64,000 nt of DNA from Paeniglutamicibacter sulfureus (GTDB lineage Bacteria > Actinomycetota > Actinomycetes > Actinomycetales > Micrococcaceae): NCBI RefSeq assembly GCF_039535115.1, contig NZ_BAAAWO010000001.1:3658001-3722000 (forward strand), written 5' to 3'. Positions within the stretch are counted from its first letter, which is position 1. Every line of letters begins with the position of its first letter. Position numbers and translations under genes: made by a program. The notes under the pieces were generated by a model. That model made no database searches. It had not been told where the DNA came from and saw only the letters and a program-made list of their open reading frames with translations. This document shows, in pieces, positions 40,093-49,332 of the stretch.

Positions 40093-40638
40093 ATGCGTGA
40101 GCGGACGCGGCGCTTGGCCGCCCTGGGGCTTGACTACGTGGTCATCTTGGCTTGGATGATCGTTCTCGGCGTGGTTTCAACTGTCGTTTTCCTGATCCGC
40201 GGGGAACTGCCCGACACCCTGGGAACCATTGGCCCGCTCGGCAGTCAGCTGGTCTATTTTTTGCTTCTCACGTTCGTAGTCGGCGTCTACCTGTACAGGA
40301 CCGAGTCCGGGCCGCACCATGCGACCTGGGGCAAGCGCAAGCTGGGGTTGGAGGTGAGGGCCGCAGACGGTGCGGCGCCGAACCGCACGAAAATCCTGTT
40401 GAGAACCATCGTGAAGTTGCTGCCGTGGGAAGGCGCCCACTTTTTCGTGTGGCAAATGATGTACGTGTACTACCGCGAAGGCTATGAGGCAACGCCGCCG
40501 GCATGGGTCGTCGTGGGACTGAACGCGGTAACGGTCGCGGCGCTTCTCTACATCGTGCTGGTGTTTGTCACCGGACGTGGACCGCACGACGCGGCGGCTG
40601 GAACCCGGGTCCAGTTGCGCAGGGTGCCAGCTTCCTGA
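40093..40638 (+). CDS. RDD-family membrane protein
   Basis: The 181-residue protein has about four hydrophobic helices, an N-terminal RLAALGLDYVVILAW segment that is the RDD signature (R then D), and TWGKRKLGLEVRAADG between helices 2 and 3 as in the family. The function of RDD proteins is largely unknown; some are Na+/H+ antiporters or small transporters. It runs convergent to the LacI gene at 40647 with only 8 nt between stop codons. Confidence 0.82.
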   Translation: MRERTRRLAALGLDYVVILAWMIVLGVVSTVVFLIRGELPDTLGTIGPLGSQLVYFLLLTFVVGVYLYRTESGPHHATWGKRKLGLEVRAADGAAPNRTKILLRTIVKLLPWEGAHFFVWQMMYVYYREGYEATPPAWVVVGLNAVTVAALLYIVLVFVTGRGPHDAAAGTRVQLRRVPAS

Positions 40639-40646
40639 GGAAAGCG

Positions 40647-41690
40647 TCAGCCCTGGACGGTCGATCCACGGACCATGAGCGTGCTCTCCAGGGTGACTTG
40701 TTGGGTCTCCAGGTCCTCGCCCGCGATGAGTCGCAGCAACTGTTCGGCGGCCCGCCGGCCCAGCAGTTCGCCGGGCAGGTTGACGCTGGTCAGGCCGGGG
40801 GAGCTGGTGGTCGAATAGGGCAGGTCATCAAAGCCTGTCACCGCGAGTTCGCCGGGAATCGAGATGCCGGCGGCCCGCGCTTCCTGCAGCACGCCATAGG
40901 CGTGGGTGTCGGTTGCGCAGACCACCGCGCTCACCCCCAGCTTTTTCCACTGCGGCCAGGCCTCGGCGAAGGCATTGGCGGCCAGGCCGACATTGATGGT
41001 CGCGGCGATCCGCGCTCCCTCGGGGACTTCCATGCCCAGGGCGCCCGCGGCCTCGAGGAAGGCGATGCGGCGAACCTCAAAGGTGGTGGTTCCGGTGGTG
41101 CCGTCGATGTAGGCCACCTTTTTGTGGCCGGTGGCGGCCAAGTGCTCGGCCAGGAGCCGTCCGCCCTGGGCGACATCGAGGTTCACGGCCGGGACCTCGG
41201 GCCCGAGGCCGGGGGCATCAAGCAGTACCAGGGGACCTGGCGCCGAAAGTTCCTCGAGGAAGGAGGGGTCCGGGGCGTCGACCAGGAGCCCTGCCGGGCG
41301 CAGGCCCAGCAGGCGGCGAGTGTCATCGGCGCTGGGCAGTTGGCCGGCATCGGTGACCGAGAGCAGCAGTTGGAATTCGGAGCCCAGCGCGGCGCGGACC
41401 CCGGCAATAACCGTGGCAAAGAAAGGGTTGGAGATGTCGGGCGCCACCATGATGACGGTATTGCTCACACCCCTGGCCAGCGAACTGCCGATCCCGTCGA
41501 CCACGTAGCCAAGTTCCCGGATGGCCTCGCGGACCTTGGCCTCGTTCCCAGGCGAAACCCGGCCGCTGGCCTTGCCATTGGCAACCAGGGAAACCGTGGC
41601 CGTTGAGACCCCCGCGCGTTCTGCCACCATGGCGGCCGTGACCCGTCGCCGGTTGATTGCCGTGGCGCGCGGCTTTTGGGTCGAATGCAT
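40647..41690 (-). CDS. LacI-family regulator of the nucleoside operon
   Basis: The 347-residue protein has a LacI helix-turn-helix (VTAAMVAERAGVSTATVSLVANGKASGRVS, residues 17-46) and a periplasmic-binding-like sensor domain (TVIMVAPDISNPFFATVIAGVRAAL onward). It is divergent to the nucleoside hydrolase-MFS-ribokinase operon, and two near-palindromic sites with central CG lie in the gap. It therefore probably represses that operon and itself, with a nucleoside or ribose as inducer; the effector is inferred. Confidence 0.92.
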   Translation of the reverse strand: MHSTQKPRATAINRRRVTAAMVAERAGVSTATVSLVANGKASGRVSPGNEAKVREAIRELGYVVDGIGSSLARGVSNTVIMVAPDISNPFFATVIAGVRAALGSEFQLLLSVTDAGQLPSADDTRRLLGLRPAGLLVDAPDPSFLEELSAPGPLVLLDAPGLGPEVPAVNLDVAQGGRLLAEHLAATGHKKVAYIDGTTGTTTFEVRRIAFLEAAGALGMEVPEGARIAATINVGLAANAFAEAWPQWKKLGVSAVVCATDTHAYGVLQEARAAGISIPGELAVTGFDDLPYSTTSSPGLTSVNLPGELLGRRAAEQLLRLIAGEDLETQQVTLESTLMVRGSTVQG

Positions 41691-41734
41691 GACCTTAATC
41701 TTAGTCGAGCAGCAGCAGTCGGGACCCGTCGAAA

Positions 41735-41783
41735 GTCAAGCGTTTGACTAGGGCATATCCGCGGTCGTAGTTAAGCGTTTGAC
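41735..41783. promoter_or_regulatory. Twin LacI-type operators of the nucleoside operon
   Basis: GTCAAGCGTTTGAC (41735-41748) and GTTAAGCGTTTGAC (41770-41783) are near-palindromes centred on CG, with centres 35 bp apart. They lie in the divergent gap between the LacI gene and the nucleoside hydrolase gene. They differ in the outer arms from the maltodextrin operators at 3522 and 3688, so each regulator should have its own set. Confidence 0.75.
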
Positions 41784-41880
41784 GTAAGCTGCCCCAGGGT
41801 GCCAGAATTTCGGGGAAACAGCATTTCCTTTCCGCGGCCGCAAACCCCGGTAAGTTATCCCCGAAGATGTGGAGAAAACC

Positions 41881-42861
41881 ATGGGCGCACCCCTCGCTTC
41901 AACCGAACCGCGGAAGATCATCCTCGACTGCGATCCCGGGCACGACGACGCCGTTGCGATCCTGCTGGCACACGGCAGCCCCGCGATCGAACTGCTTGCC
42001 GTCACCACCGTGGTCGGCAACCAGACCCTGGCCAAGGTCACCAAGAACGCACTCGCGACCGGGACCATCGCCGGGATCACCGGGGTTCCCTTCGCCGCCG
42101 GCTGCGACCGCCCGCTGGTGCGCACCATCGAAAACGCGCCCGACATCCACGGCGAATCCGGCATGGACGGCCCCCTCCAGCCCGAATCCGCCATCGAGCT
42201 GGACCCCCGCCACGCCGTTGACCTAATCATCGACACGATCATGGCCCACGAGCCGGGCACCGTCACCCTGGTACCCACCGGCGGACTGACCAACATCGCC
42301 ATGGCCGCCCGCAAGGAGCCGCGCATCGTCGAACGCGTGAAGGAAGTCGTGCTGATGGGCGGCGGCTACCACGTGGGCAACTGGAGCGCCGTGGCCGAAT
42401 TCAACATCATCATCGACCCCGAGGCCGCGCACATCGTCTTCAACGAGAAGTGGCCTGTCGTCATGGTCGGACTCGACCTGACCCACCAGGCGCTGGCCAC
42501 CGACGAGGTCGTCGCCCAGATCGAGGCAGTGGGCACCGGCCCGGCCAAGTTCGTGCGCGAACTCATGGACTTCTTCAAGGCAACCTACAAGGACGCCCAG
42601 GGCTTCGACTTCCCGCCGGTCCACGACCCCTGCGCCGTGGCGTACGTCATCGACCCGACCATCGTCACCACCCGCAAGGTGCCGGTGAACATCGAACTGA
42701 CGGGCACCTTGACCCTGGGCATGACGGTGGCCGACTTCCGCGCCCCGGCCCCCGCCGACTGCCACACCTCCGTCGCCGTGGACCTTGACCACGAGCGCTT
42801 TTGGAACCTGGTGACCGACGCGCTGGTGCGCATCGGCGACGTTGAGCTCGCAAGCGCATGA
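41881..42861 (+). CDS. Nucleoside hydrolase (inosine/uridine-preferring type)
   Basis: The 326-residue hydrolase has the calcium-binding IILDCDPGHDDAVA motif (D16, D18, D22, D23), VVGNQTL, LVPTGGLTNIAMA, and VHDPCAVAYVIDP near the C-terminus. It splits ribonucleosides to base and ribose in the cytoplasm. A GTG at 41869 would add four residues, but GGAG at 41871-41874 is placed correctly for ATG 41881. The gene is translationally coupled (ATGA) to an MFS transporter, and a ribokinase follows, giving uptake, cleavage and ribose phosphorylation in one operon. Confidence 0.95.
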   Translation: MGAPLASTEPRKIILDCDPGHDDAVAILLAHGSPAIELLAVTTVVGNQTLAKVTKNALATGTIAGITGVPFAAGCDRPLVRTIENAPDIHGESGMDGPLQPESAIELDPRHAVDLIIDTIMAHEPGTVTLVPTGGLTNIAMAARKEPRIVERVKEVVLMGGGYHVGNWSAVAEFNIIIDPEAAHIVFNEKWPVVMVGLDLTHQALATDEVVAQIEAVGTGPAKFVRELMDFFKATYKDAQGFDFPPVHDPCAVAYVIDPTIVTTRKVPVNIELTGTLTLGMTVADFRAPAPADCHTSVAVDLDHERFWNLVTDALVRIGDVELASA

Positions 42862-44279
42862 GCACCCTGACCGAAAAAGCCACCGGCACCCGCGGCGGCG
42901 CCGCGGCGCTGACCGCCGCCCTGCTCACCGCCTGCGTGGCGTTCCAGCTCAATGCCTCCATGCTTAGCCCCGCGCTGGTCACCATGGGCGAGGAGCTGGG
43001 CACCGACCAGGCCGCCATCGGCCTGTCGCAGACCTGGTTCTTCACCACCGCTGCGCTGTTCTCCCTCTTCCTGCCCCGCCTTTCCGACGTGGTGGGCCGC
43101 AAGCGCATCCTGGTCATCATGATGCTGCTGACCGCCGTCGGCTCCGTCGTCGCGGCCCTGGCCCCGAACATCGAATGGCTCTTCGTCGGCCGCATCATCC
43201 AGGGCATCTCCGGTCCCACCGTCCCGCTCTGCCTGCTGATGCTGCGAAGCGCGGTGCCCAACCCGCGCCGCTACGGCACCCTCATGGGCCTGATCCTCGC
43301 CGTCAACGGCGGGGTCGCCGGTGTCGATTCCTTCCTCGGCGGCTACCTGGCCGAGAACCACGGATTCCGTTCCATCTTCTGGTTCATGGTGGTGCTGGCC
43401 GTCCTTGCAGCGGTTGCCGTGGCGCTGCTGACCCGCGAGTCCAAGCCGCAAGCCGGCACCAAGATGGACTGGCTCGGCGTGTTCTTCATCGTCGTTGCCG
43501 TCGGCGCCCTGCTGACCGCCCTGAACGAGGCCGCCAAACTGGTCAGTGGCATCGACCCGGCCACCGTGATCACCTCGCTGGTGCTGCTGGCCCTGGCCGC
43601 CGCCGCCTTCTACGGCTTCTGGGCCACCGAGAAGCGCGTGGCCGAGCCCATGGTGCAACTCGAGCACCTGCGCCAGCGCGCCACCTGGGCGCCGCTGCTG
43701 ACCACGGTGCTGACCATGACCGGCATTTTCGCCGTCATCAACGGCATCGTCCCCGCCTACGTGCAGGCAGCGGGCCCCGGCTTCGGGGTCGGTCCCACCC
43801 AGACTGCGCTGCTGATCCTCACCCCCTACGCGTTGCTCGGATGGGTCTTCGGGCCCATCAGCGGACGCCTGGCCCCGGTGTGGGGCTATAACAAGGTGCT
43901 GCGCATCGGCATGATCGGCTCCGTCGCTGCGCTGCTGCTGATCGTGTTCTTCGGCATGGACTCGCTGCCCATGATGGTTGCCGGCACCGCGCTGCTGGGC
44001 ATCATGTACGCGGGCACCGCCAACATCATGCTCAACGGCCTGGGCGTGGTGCTTTCGCCCAAGGGCAACCCCGGCTTCCTGCCGGGCATGAATGCGGGCG
44101 CCTTCAACCTGGGCGCCGGGCTGAGCTTCCTGGTGTTGCCCGCGGTGCTCGTGGGAACCTCGTCCCTGGGCGACCGCGCCTCCTACGTGACGGTGGTGGT
44201 GGTCGGCCTGGTCATCACCGTGGCGGCCTTCGCCGCCTCGTTGCTGATCCCCAAGCCCGTCGACGCAGAGGTGAAGTAG
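42858..44279 (+). CDS. MFS transporter, probably for nucleosides
   Basis: The 473-residue protein has about 14 predicted helices (DHA2-like layout), with PRLSDVVGRKRILV for the loop 2-3 motif and GLILAVNGGVAGVDSFLGGYLAENHGFRS for motif C. DHA2 proteins are often drug exporters, but position between nucleoside hydrolase and ribokinase, with overlapping (ATGA) and abutting codons, argues for nucleoside or ribose uptake. The substrate is inferred from context only. Confidence 0.88.
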   Translation: MSTLTEKATGTRGGAAALTAALLTACVAFQLNASMLSPALVTMGEELGTDQAAIGLSQTWFFTTAALFSLFLPRLSDVVGRKRILVIMMLLTAVGSVVAALAPNIEWLFVGRIIQGISGPTVPLCLLMLRSAVPNPRRYGTLMGLILAVNGGVAGVDSFLGGYLAENHGFRSIFWFMVVLAVLAAVAVALLTRESKPQAGTKMDWLGVFFIVVAVGALLTALNEAAKLVSGIDPATVITSLVLLALAAAAFYGFWATEKRVAEPMVQLEHLRQRATWAPLLTTVLTMTGIFAVINGIVPAYVQAAGPGFGVGPTQTALLILTPYALLGWVFGPISGRLAPVWGYNKVLRIGMIGSVAALLLIVFFGMDSLPMMVAGTALLGIMYAGTANIMLNGLGVVLSPKGNPGFLPGMNAGAFNLGAGLSFLVLPAVLVGTSSLGDRASYVTVVVVGLVITVAAFAASLLIPKPVDAEVK

Positions 44280-45251
44280 ATGCAGACCCAAGCCCAGGGG
44301 CAAGAGCCCGGCCGGATCGTGGTGGTCGGCTCGCTGAACGCCGACCTGACCATCTACACCCAGCGCCTGCCGTCCCCGGGGGAGACCCTGCACGGCGAGG
44401 GCTTCACCGTGAACCCCGGCGGCAAGAGCGCCAACCAGGCCGTGGCCGCCGGCCGCCTGGGCGGCAACGTGTCCCTGGTGGGCGCCGTGGGCCGGGACGC
44501 CAACGGGCAGATGCTGCTTGACTCCTGCGCCGCGGCCAACGTGGATGTCAGCCAGGTGCGCCGTGCCGACGGCGTGGAGACCGGGGTCGCCGTGGTCACC
44601 GTGGATGCGCACGGGGAGAACAGCATCGTCATTTCCGCCGGAGCCAACGGGACCCTGTCCCCGGCCGACGTCGAGGCCGCCGGCTCCGCCTTCGATGGCG
44701 CCGCAGTGCTCTGCCTGTGCCTGGAGGTCGGCGTGGACACCGTAGAGGCAGCGGCCCGCGCCGGTGCCGAGGCCGGCGCGACGGTGCTGCTGAACCTGTC
44801 CCCGTACGCCCCGATCCCGGCCAGCCTGGCAAGGCTCTCCAATGTGTTGCTGGTCAACGCGCACGAAGCCTCGCAGTTCCTGGACGGGGAGCAAATCCCG
44901 GATCCCGACGCCGAGACCTCGGCCTGGGAGCCGGTGCTGGAGCTCCTGGTGGCACGGGGGCTGCCAAGCGCCGTGGTGACCCTCGGTGCCCAGGGCTCCG
45001 TGGTGCTGGACTCGACCGCGGCAGCGCAGAAACGCATTGTCCGCATCCATCCCACCCGCGTGGACGCGGTGGACACCACCGGTGCCGGCGACGCCTTTAC
45101 CGGCGGGCTTGCCGCACGCCTGGCCGCCGGAGACGCGCTGGCCGACGCGGCAGCCTTTGCCTCGGTGGGCGCCGCACTGGCAGCCACCAAGAAGGGCACG
45201 CAGGCCGCCTACCCGGATGCTGCCGCGGTCAACGCCAGGCTGAAGGGCTAG
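44280..45251 (+). CDS. rbsK: Ribokinase (PfkB family)
   Basis: The 323-residue PfkB-family kinase has VVGSLNADLTIYTQRLPSPGETLHG and PGGKSANQAVAAGRLGG for the sugar-binding N-terminal motif, and DTTGAGDAFTGG with catalytic base D271. It phosphorylates ribose released by the nucleoside hydrolase. It starts directly after the MFS stop codon with no gap. A strong terminator at 45302-45347 closes the operon. Confidence 0.92.
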   Translation: MQTQAQGQEPGRIVVVGSLNADLTIYTQRLPSPGETLHGEGFTVNPGGKSANQAVAAGRLGGNVSLVGAVGRDANGQMLLDSCAAANVDVSQVRRADGVETGVAVVTVDAHGENSIVISAGANGTLSPADVEAAGSAFDGAAVLCLCLEVGVDTVEAAARAGAEAGATVLLNLSPYAPIPASLARLSNVLLVNAHEASQFLDGEQIPDPDAETSAWEPVLELLVARGLPSAVVTLGAQGSVVLDSTAAAQKRIVRIHPTRVDAVDTTGAGDAFTGGLAARLAAGDALADAAAFASVGAALAATKKGTQAAYPDAAAVNARLKG

Positions 45252-45301
45252 GGGGTTCCCGGTTCGTCCCCGATCCCCGGGGGACAAACCCGGGTTCATT
45301 C

Positions 45302-45347
45302 AACGCCAGATCCCTCCCGGACCTTTCCCCGGGAGGGATCTGGCGTT
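45302..45347 (+). terminator. Terminator of the nucleoside operon
   Basis: A 19-bp perfect stem (45302-45320 with 45329-45347) with an 8-nt loop lies 50 nt after the ribokinase stop. Confidence 0.88.
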
Positions 45348-45366
45348 CGAGCGTTGCGGCAGGTGC

Positions 45367-45530
45367 TCAGTCCAGGGACAACATCGTCGGTTCACCTTGG
45401 TTCGGATACGTCAGGGTGAAGGTGACCGGACGCCCCGCTCCGCCACATTTGAGGGGCCCGAGCAACCCGACAGCAGCAGTGCTGCCGTCAGGATTCCGGC
45501 GAACCAGCCACCGGACCTGGTGGCCTTCAT
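45367..45530 (-). pseudogene. Small lipoprotein gene, probably frameshifted
   Basis: The ATG frame at 45530 encodes a lipoprotein signal (MKATRSGGWFAGILTAALLL, then SGCSG) but stops after 39 residues at 45411. In another frame the sequence continues in a protein-like manner (RPVTFTLTYPNQGEPTMLSL) to a stop at 45367. One indel near 45420-45470 would join the two into a short lipoprotein. It is either a decayed gene or a sequencing error. It follows the membrane protein gene at 45557-46174 on the same strand. Confidence 0.4.
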
Positions 45531-45556
45531 CGCTGCACCCGATCTTCCCGCCCTAC

Positions 45557-46174
45557 TCAGCGCAACGGAGTTGCCCCGTCGCCCAGAGTGATGGTGTCGC
45601 GCTCTCGCACTCCCTCGAAGCTGTACTCGCCCCAACGTACCGACTGCGACTGCTCGTGATCCACGGCATTCCAGTCCCAGCCGAGCACGGCGGGGGAGTC
45701 GGCGCCGCATTGCGGCGGGTAGGACTCCATGACGGTCGTGCAGAACACCGGCCCGTTCCCGTTGTCCAACACCATGCCGGCGAAAGACCTCTCGGCGGCA
45801 GGTGAAAGCGCGATGAGCAGCGCGAGTACCGCAAGCACGAGTGCCACCGGTGTCATGAGATATCGTTCCGGCTTGGATCGGGAGATCGCATTCATCACCA
45901 CGCCGAGGGCGAGGTAGGCGAACACGACCCAGATGCCAATCCGGGAGAAGCCTTCCGGAAAAACGTCCAGCATCCCGGCACGGTCCAGGGCGAGCACCGC
46001 GATGAATCCGTAGACCAGGATGGAGAACGCAGAGGCGATCCGGAAGCCGGTCGGCAGTGTTCCGGGGTGTTGCCCGCCCCACGCGAACCGTCCCCACGGC
46101 GCCCCACCGGCCAAGGCAAGCTGGAAGAGAACCAACAGGACAAGCACGGCGACGAAAACGACGGCGGTGGTCAT
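45557..46174 (-). CDS. Hypothetical four-helix membrane protein
   Basis: The 205-residue protein is of unrecognised family. It has helices at about 4-22, 44-62, 77-97 and 104-124, then an extracytoplasmic C-terminal domain with two Cys (VFCTTVMESYPPQCGADSP) that could form a disulfide and a Trp-rich stretch. ATG 46174 (MTTAVVFVAVLVLLV) is preferred to the upstream open frame because it begins directly with the first helix. The neighbouring small lipoprotein remnant may once have been a partner. Confidence 0.7.
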   Translation of the reverse strand: MTTAVVFVAVLVLLVLFQLALAGGAPWGRFAWGGQHPGTLPTGFRIASAFSILVYGFIAVLALDRAGMLDVFPEGFSRIGIWVVFAYLALGVVMNAISRSKPERYLMTPVALVLAVLALLIALSPAAERSFAGMVLDNGNGPVFCTTVMESYPPQCGADSPAVLGWDWNAVDHEQSQSVRWGEYSFEGVRERDTITLGDGATPLR

Positions 46175-46353
46175 GGACGGAAGCCTACTCTGCTCCGGCG
46201 AACAGCGGATGTCGGGTGGCAGGCGGAGATCTCCACGGGCGTTCCCCAAGGGCACGAAGCAGGAAATAAGCGGGTACTGGCACGGATGTTGCGCGTCATG
46301 CCCGCGGCGTACCGTTGCAGCCATGATCGACCCCACTGACGTGCCCCGGCGCA

Positions 46354-46614
46354 GTGCCCGCTACGGAAGCCTCGCGCCGCACCTACCTTTTCGCACTCAA
46401 GGACGCCGGCGGCACGGTCCCGCCGGAATTGGGCGTGGCCCGCCGGATCGCTGATCGGGGACACCGTGTCGTGATGCTCGCCGATGATTCCATGGAGGAT
46501 CAGGCAACCGGAACAGGAGTCACCTTCCGCTCTTGGAGCGAGCTACCGGAAGGCGGCGGTGCAGCTCGGCGGGGCAATCGAGCGCGACGCCGCCAACGGC
46601 GCACTCCTGCTTGA
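46354..46614 (+). pseudogene. N-terminal fragment of an MGT-type glycosyltransferase
   Basis: The 86-codon frame contains RTYLFALKDAGGTVPPELGV and ARRIADRGHRVVMLADDSMEDQA, the N-terminal donor/acceptor domain start of macrolide/UDP-glycosyltransferase-type enzymes of about 400 residues. Similarity stops near 46545 and the frame ends. No continuation in other frames is visible. It is a truncated remnant. Confidence 0.6.
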
Positions 46615-47741
46615 CGAGGTGGAATGGTGATTCCCAGTGGCGGATCGGGCGCGCGTTGGACGACGATGTGCCAGCCGATTTGTATTTCTCGTACAAAGAT
46701 GCGACAGTTAAAGGTCCCCTTGAGGTTTGCCAGAAGAGCGTGAGCAGCGGAATTTTCCGCACGGCCGCTCGTATAGCAGTGCAAACACTTGGGCGGAACG
46801 GACAGTTGGGCCGGGATGAATTTGTCAGGGCCGGATGCAGCGCTGAAGGTAGCGACAGCAAATCCCCCGTACCCACGCTCTGCAGCCTGAACCGAAAACG
46901 GGCCGCGCGATTCGATGCTGCACGCCTGCCAGAAATCTTTGCTGACAGGCCTCTGCACGTCGCTTCGGATGTCGATTGCACGTTGGAGTTGGCCGGTCAG
47001 TGGACCGGTGGATCAACGAGGATTGTTCGAAATTCGGCATGCCCTTCCATCGAGGTGGAGTGCATGCAATAGCACCACTAGGAATGTGCCAACTGTTCGA
47101 CGCCTCCCGGCGTCGAACACGGCGCGCCCGGCGGTGAATAAAGCGCGGCACGCCCGTCGATCTGCCGCCCTGTCGTGAATGACCGACCACTATGACACCA
47201 GGTCATGAAGAGCTGGTCATTGCGGCCTTCACGATGATTCGGCCTACTATGTGCGCTGTCCTTCGCCATGGTCGCGCGCTACCGGAAGGCCCACATGCGG
47301 CATCAGGAACCAACCGCAGACCACAGAGGAATCTGGCTGGCACGAGAATGAATTGTCCTGGTCTATGAATAGGGAAACGGGGGCGTCTGCCATTGATTTG
47401 GCCGGTGCGCCCGTTTGTCGTTGGTCCGGCCGAGCGAAGAACTGGGGATCAAGCAGCCGGGCCGGGATGCCCGAACCAGCGACCCGGTCCGTGATGACCA
47501 TGGCCTCGCGGCACCCCAACTACCCCCACCCATTTCCGGCGCCCCTCGATCCTGCCAGGGTATCCGGGAGGTTTGCTGCCGGGTGCCAGTCACCGCAAAT
47601 ACTGACCGCCTCACCGAGCCAGCCAACGGTTCGGCGCATCGAAGGCGCAAAGTGGCCCAAATGTGACGCGATCACCGACTAAAGTGGCGCGAATGACACG
47701 AAGCAACGCGTGTGTGTCACACATCTTCAGGAAGGGCAGCC
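46615..47741. other. Gene-poor stretch of about 1.1 kb
   Basis: No open frame resembles a protein family on either strand; frames up to 179 codons have incoherent composition. Base composition is lower in GC than the neighbours. It follows a glycosyltransferase remnant, so it is probably decayed DNA. The promoter of the CoA-transferase gene must lie at its right end. No RNA gene or repeat was recognised. Confidence 0.5.
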
Positions 47742-49268
47742 GTGCACGATCGGATCCAATACCCCAAGTTTCTCGACCTTCGAATGCCGGCCGAACAGGC
47801 CGCGGCCTTGGTCAAGCCCGGCATGACGGTGGCCATGAGCGGCTTCACCGGCGCCGGCTACCCGAAAGCCGTCCCGGGAGCGCTCGCCGCCCTCATGGAA
47901 AAGGAACAGGCCTCGGGGAATCCGTTCAAGATCAACGTGCTCACCGGGGCTTCGACGGCCCCGGAGCTTGACGGGGTGCTCGCCCGGGCCGGGGGCATGG
48001 ATCTGCGCCTGCCCTACATGTCGGATCCGGAGCTGCGCCGGCGCATCAACGACGGCGAGATGGAATACATGGACATCCACCTCTCCCACGTGGCCCAGCA
48101 CGCCTGGTTCGGCTTCTACGGCAAGATCGACCTGGCGATCATCGAGGTGGTGGGCATCAAGGAGGACGGCAGCCTGATCCCGTCCTCTTCGGTGGGCAAC
48201 AACAAGACCTGGCTGGACATGGCCGACAAGGTCATCATCGAGGTCAACAGCCAGCAGTCCGCCGCCATGGAGGGCATGCACGACATCTACTACGGCACCG
48301 CGCTGCCGCCGCACCGCAAGCCCATCGAGATGACCACCGCCGACCAGCGCATCGGCGAGCCCTACCTGCGCGTGGACCCGGCCAAGATCGTCGCCGTGGT
48401 TGAAACCAACGCCCCTGACCGGCTGAGCCCCTTTGCCCCGGTCGATGCGACCAGCACGCAGATCGCCGACCACCTGCTGGACTTCCTTGACCACGAGATC
48501 AGGGCGGGGCGCCTGACCGACAAGCTGCTGCCGCTGCAATCGGGCGTGGGAAACATCGCCAATGCGGTGCTCGCCGGGCTGGCGCGCGGAGGCTACGAGG
48601 GCCTGCAGGCCTACACCGAGGTCATCCAGGACGGCATGCTGTCCCTCCTCAAGGACGGGACCCTGGGCTTCGCCTCGGCAACCTCCTTCTCTCTGTCCTC
48701 CGACGGCATCGACGAGTTCAACAGGCACGTGGACTTCTACCGCGAGCGCATCCTGCTGCGCCCGCAGGAAATCTCCAACCACCCCGAGCTCGTGCGCCGG
48801 CTGGGCTGCATCGCCCTGAACGGGATGATCGAGGCCGACATCTACGGCAACGTGAATTCCACCAATGTGGTCGGCTCGCACGTCATGAACGGCATCGGCG
48901 GCTCGGGCGACTTCGCCCGCAATGGCTACCTCTCGGTGTTCATGTCACCGTCGGTCGCCAAGGGCGGCAAGATCTCCGGCATCGTGCCGATGGCCAGCCA
49001 CGTGGACCATACTGAGCACGACACCATGATCCTGATTACCGAACAGGGACTGGCCGACCTGCGCGGGCTCTCGCCCAAGCAGCGTGCCCAGGTGGTCATC
49101 GACAAGTGCGCGGCACCGGCATACCGCCCTATGCTGCAGGACTACTTCGACCGCGCCAAAATGGGCAGCTACGGCAAGCACACACCGCACCTGCTCGGAG
49201 AGTCGTTGTCCTGGCACCAGCGCTACATCGACACCGGCGACATGCGTCCGGCAGCGGCGGAAGCATAG
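47742..49268 (+). CDS. Acetyl-CoA hydrolase/succinyl-CoA:acetate CoA-transferase family protein
   Basis: The 508-residue class I CoA-transferase has GMTVAMSGFTGAGYPKAVP at the N-terminus, GVGNIANAVLAGLARGG for the acyl-CoA loop, YTEVIQDG with the predicted catalytic Glu (E293), and SGDFARNGYLSVFMSPSVAKGGKISGIVPMASHVDH in the C-terminal half. It matches bacterial succinyl-CoA:acetate CoA-transferases (AarC/Cat1-like) and acetyl-CoA hydrolases, which move CoA between acetate and succinate. A GTG start at 47742 (VHDRIQYPKF) is chosen for its AGGAAGGG ribosome site; the frame is open 10 codons more. It is monocistronic and ends in a strong terminator. Confidence 0.93.
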   Translation: MHDRIQYPKFLDLRMPAEQAAALVKPGMTVAMSGFTGAGYPKAVPGALAALMEKEQASGNPFKINVLTGASTAPELDGVLARAGGMDLRLPYMSDPELRRRINDGEMEYMDIHLSHVAQHAWFGFYGKIDLAIIEVVGIKEDGSLIPSSSVGNNKTWLDMADKVIIEVNSQQSAAMEGMHDIYYGTALPPHRKPIEMTTADQRIGEPYLRVDPAKIVAVVETNAPDRLSPFAPVDATSTQIADHLLDFLDHEIRAGRLTDKLLPLQSGVGNIANAVLAGLARGGYEGLQAYTEVIQDGMLSLLKDGTLGFASATSFSLSSDGIDEFNRHVDFYRERILLRPQEISNHPELVRRLGCIALNGMIEADIYGNVNSTNVVGSHVMNGIGGSGDFARNGYLSVFMSPSVAKGGKISGIVPMASHVDHTEHDTMILITEQGLADLRGLSPKQRAQVVIDKCAAPAYRPMLQDYFDRAKMGSYGKHTPHLLGESLSWHQRYIDTGDMRPAAAEA

Positions 49269-49283
49269 GGTCCGGCAACCCAG

Positions 49284-49328
49284 TGGAGCCCGTTTTGCAC
49301 GCCTTTGGGGTGGGCAAAACGGGCTCCA
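49284..49328. terminator. Bidirectional terminator
   Basis: A 15-bp perfect stem (49284-49298 with 49314-49328) lies between the convergent CoA-transferase and acetyltransferase genes. Confidence 0.85.
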
Positions 49329-49332
49329 TGCT

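Noticed and set aside
42585..45299. A 904-codon minus-strand open frame
   Set aside because: It lies exactly opposite the nucleoside operon; its His/Gly/Gln-rich composition is the mirror of high-GC codons and shows no family motif.
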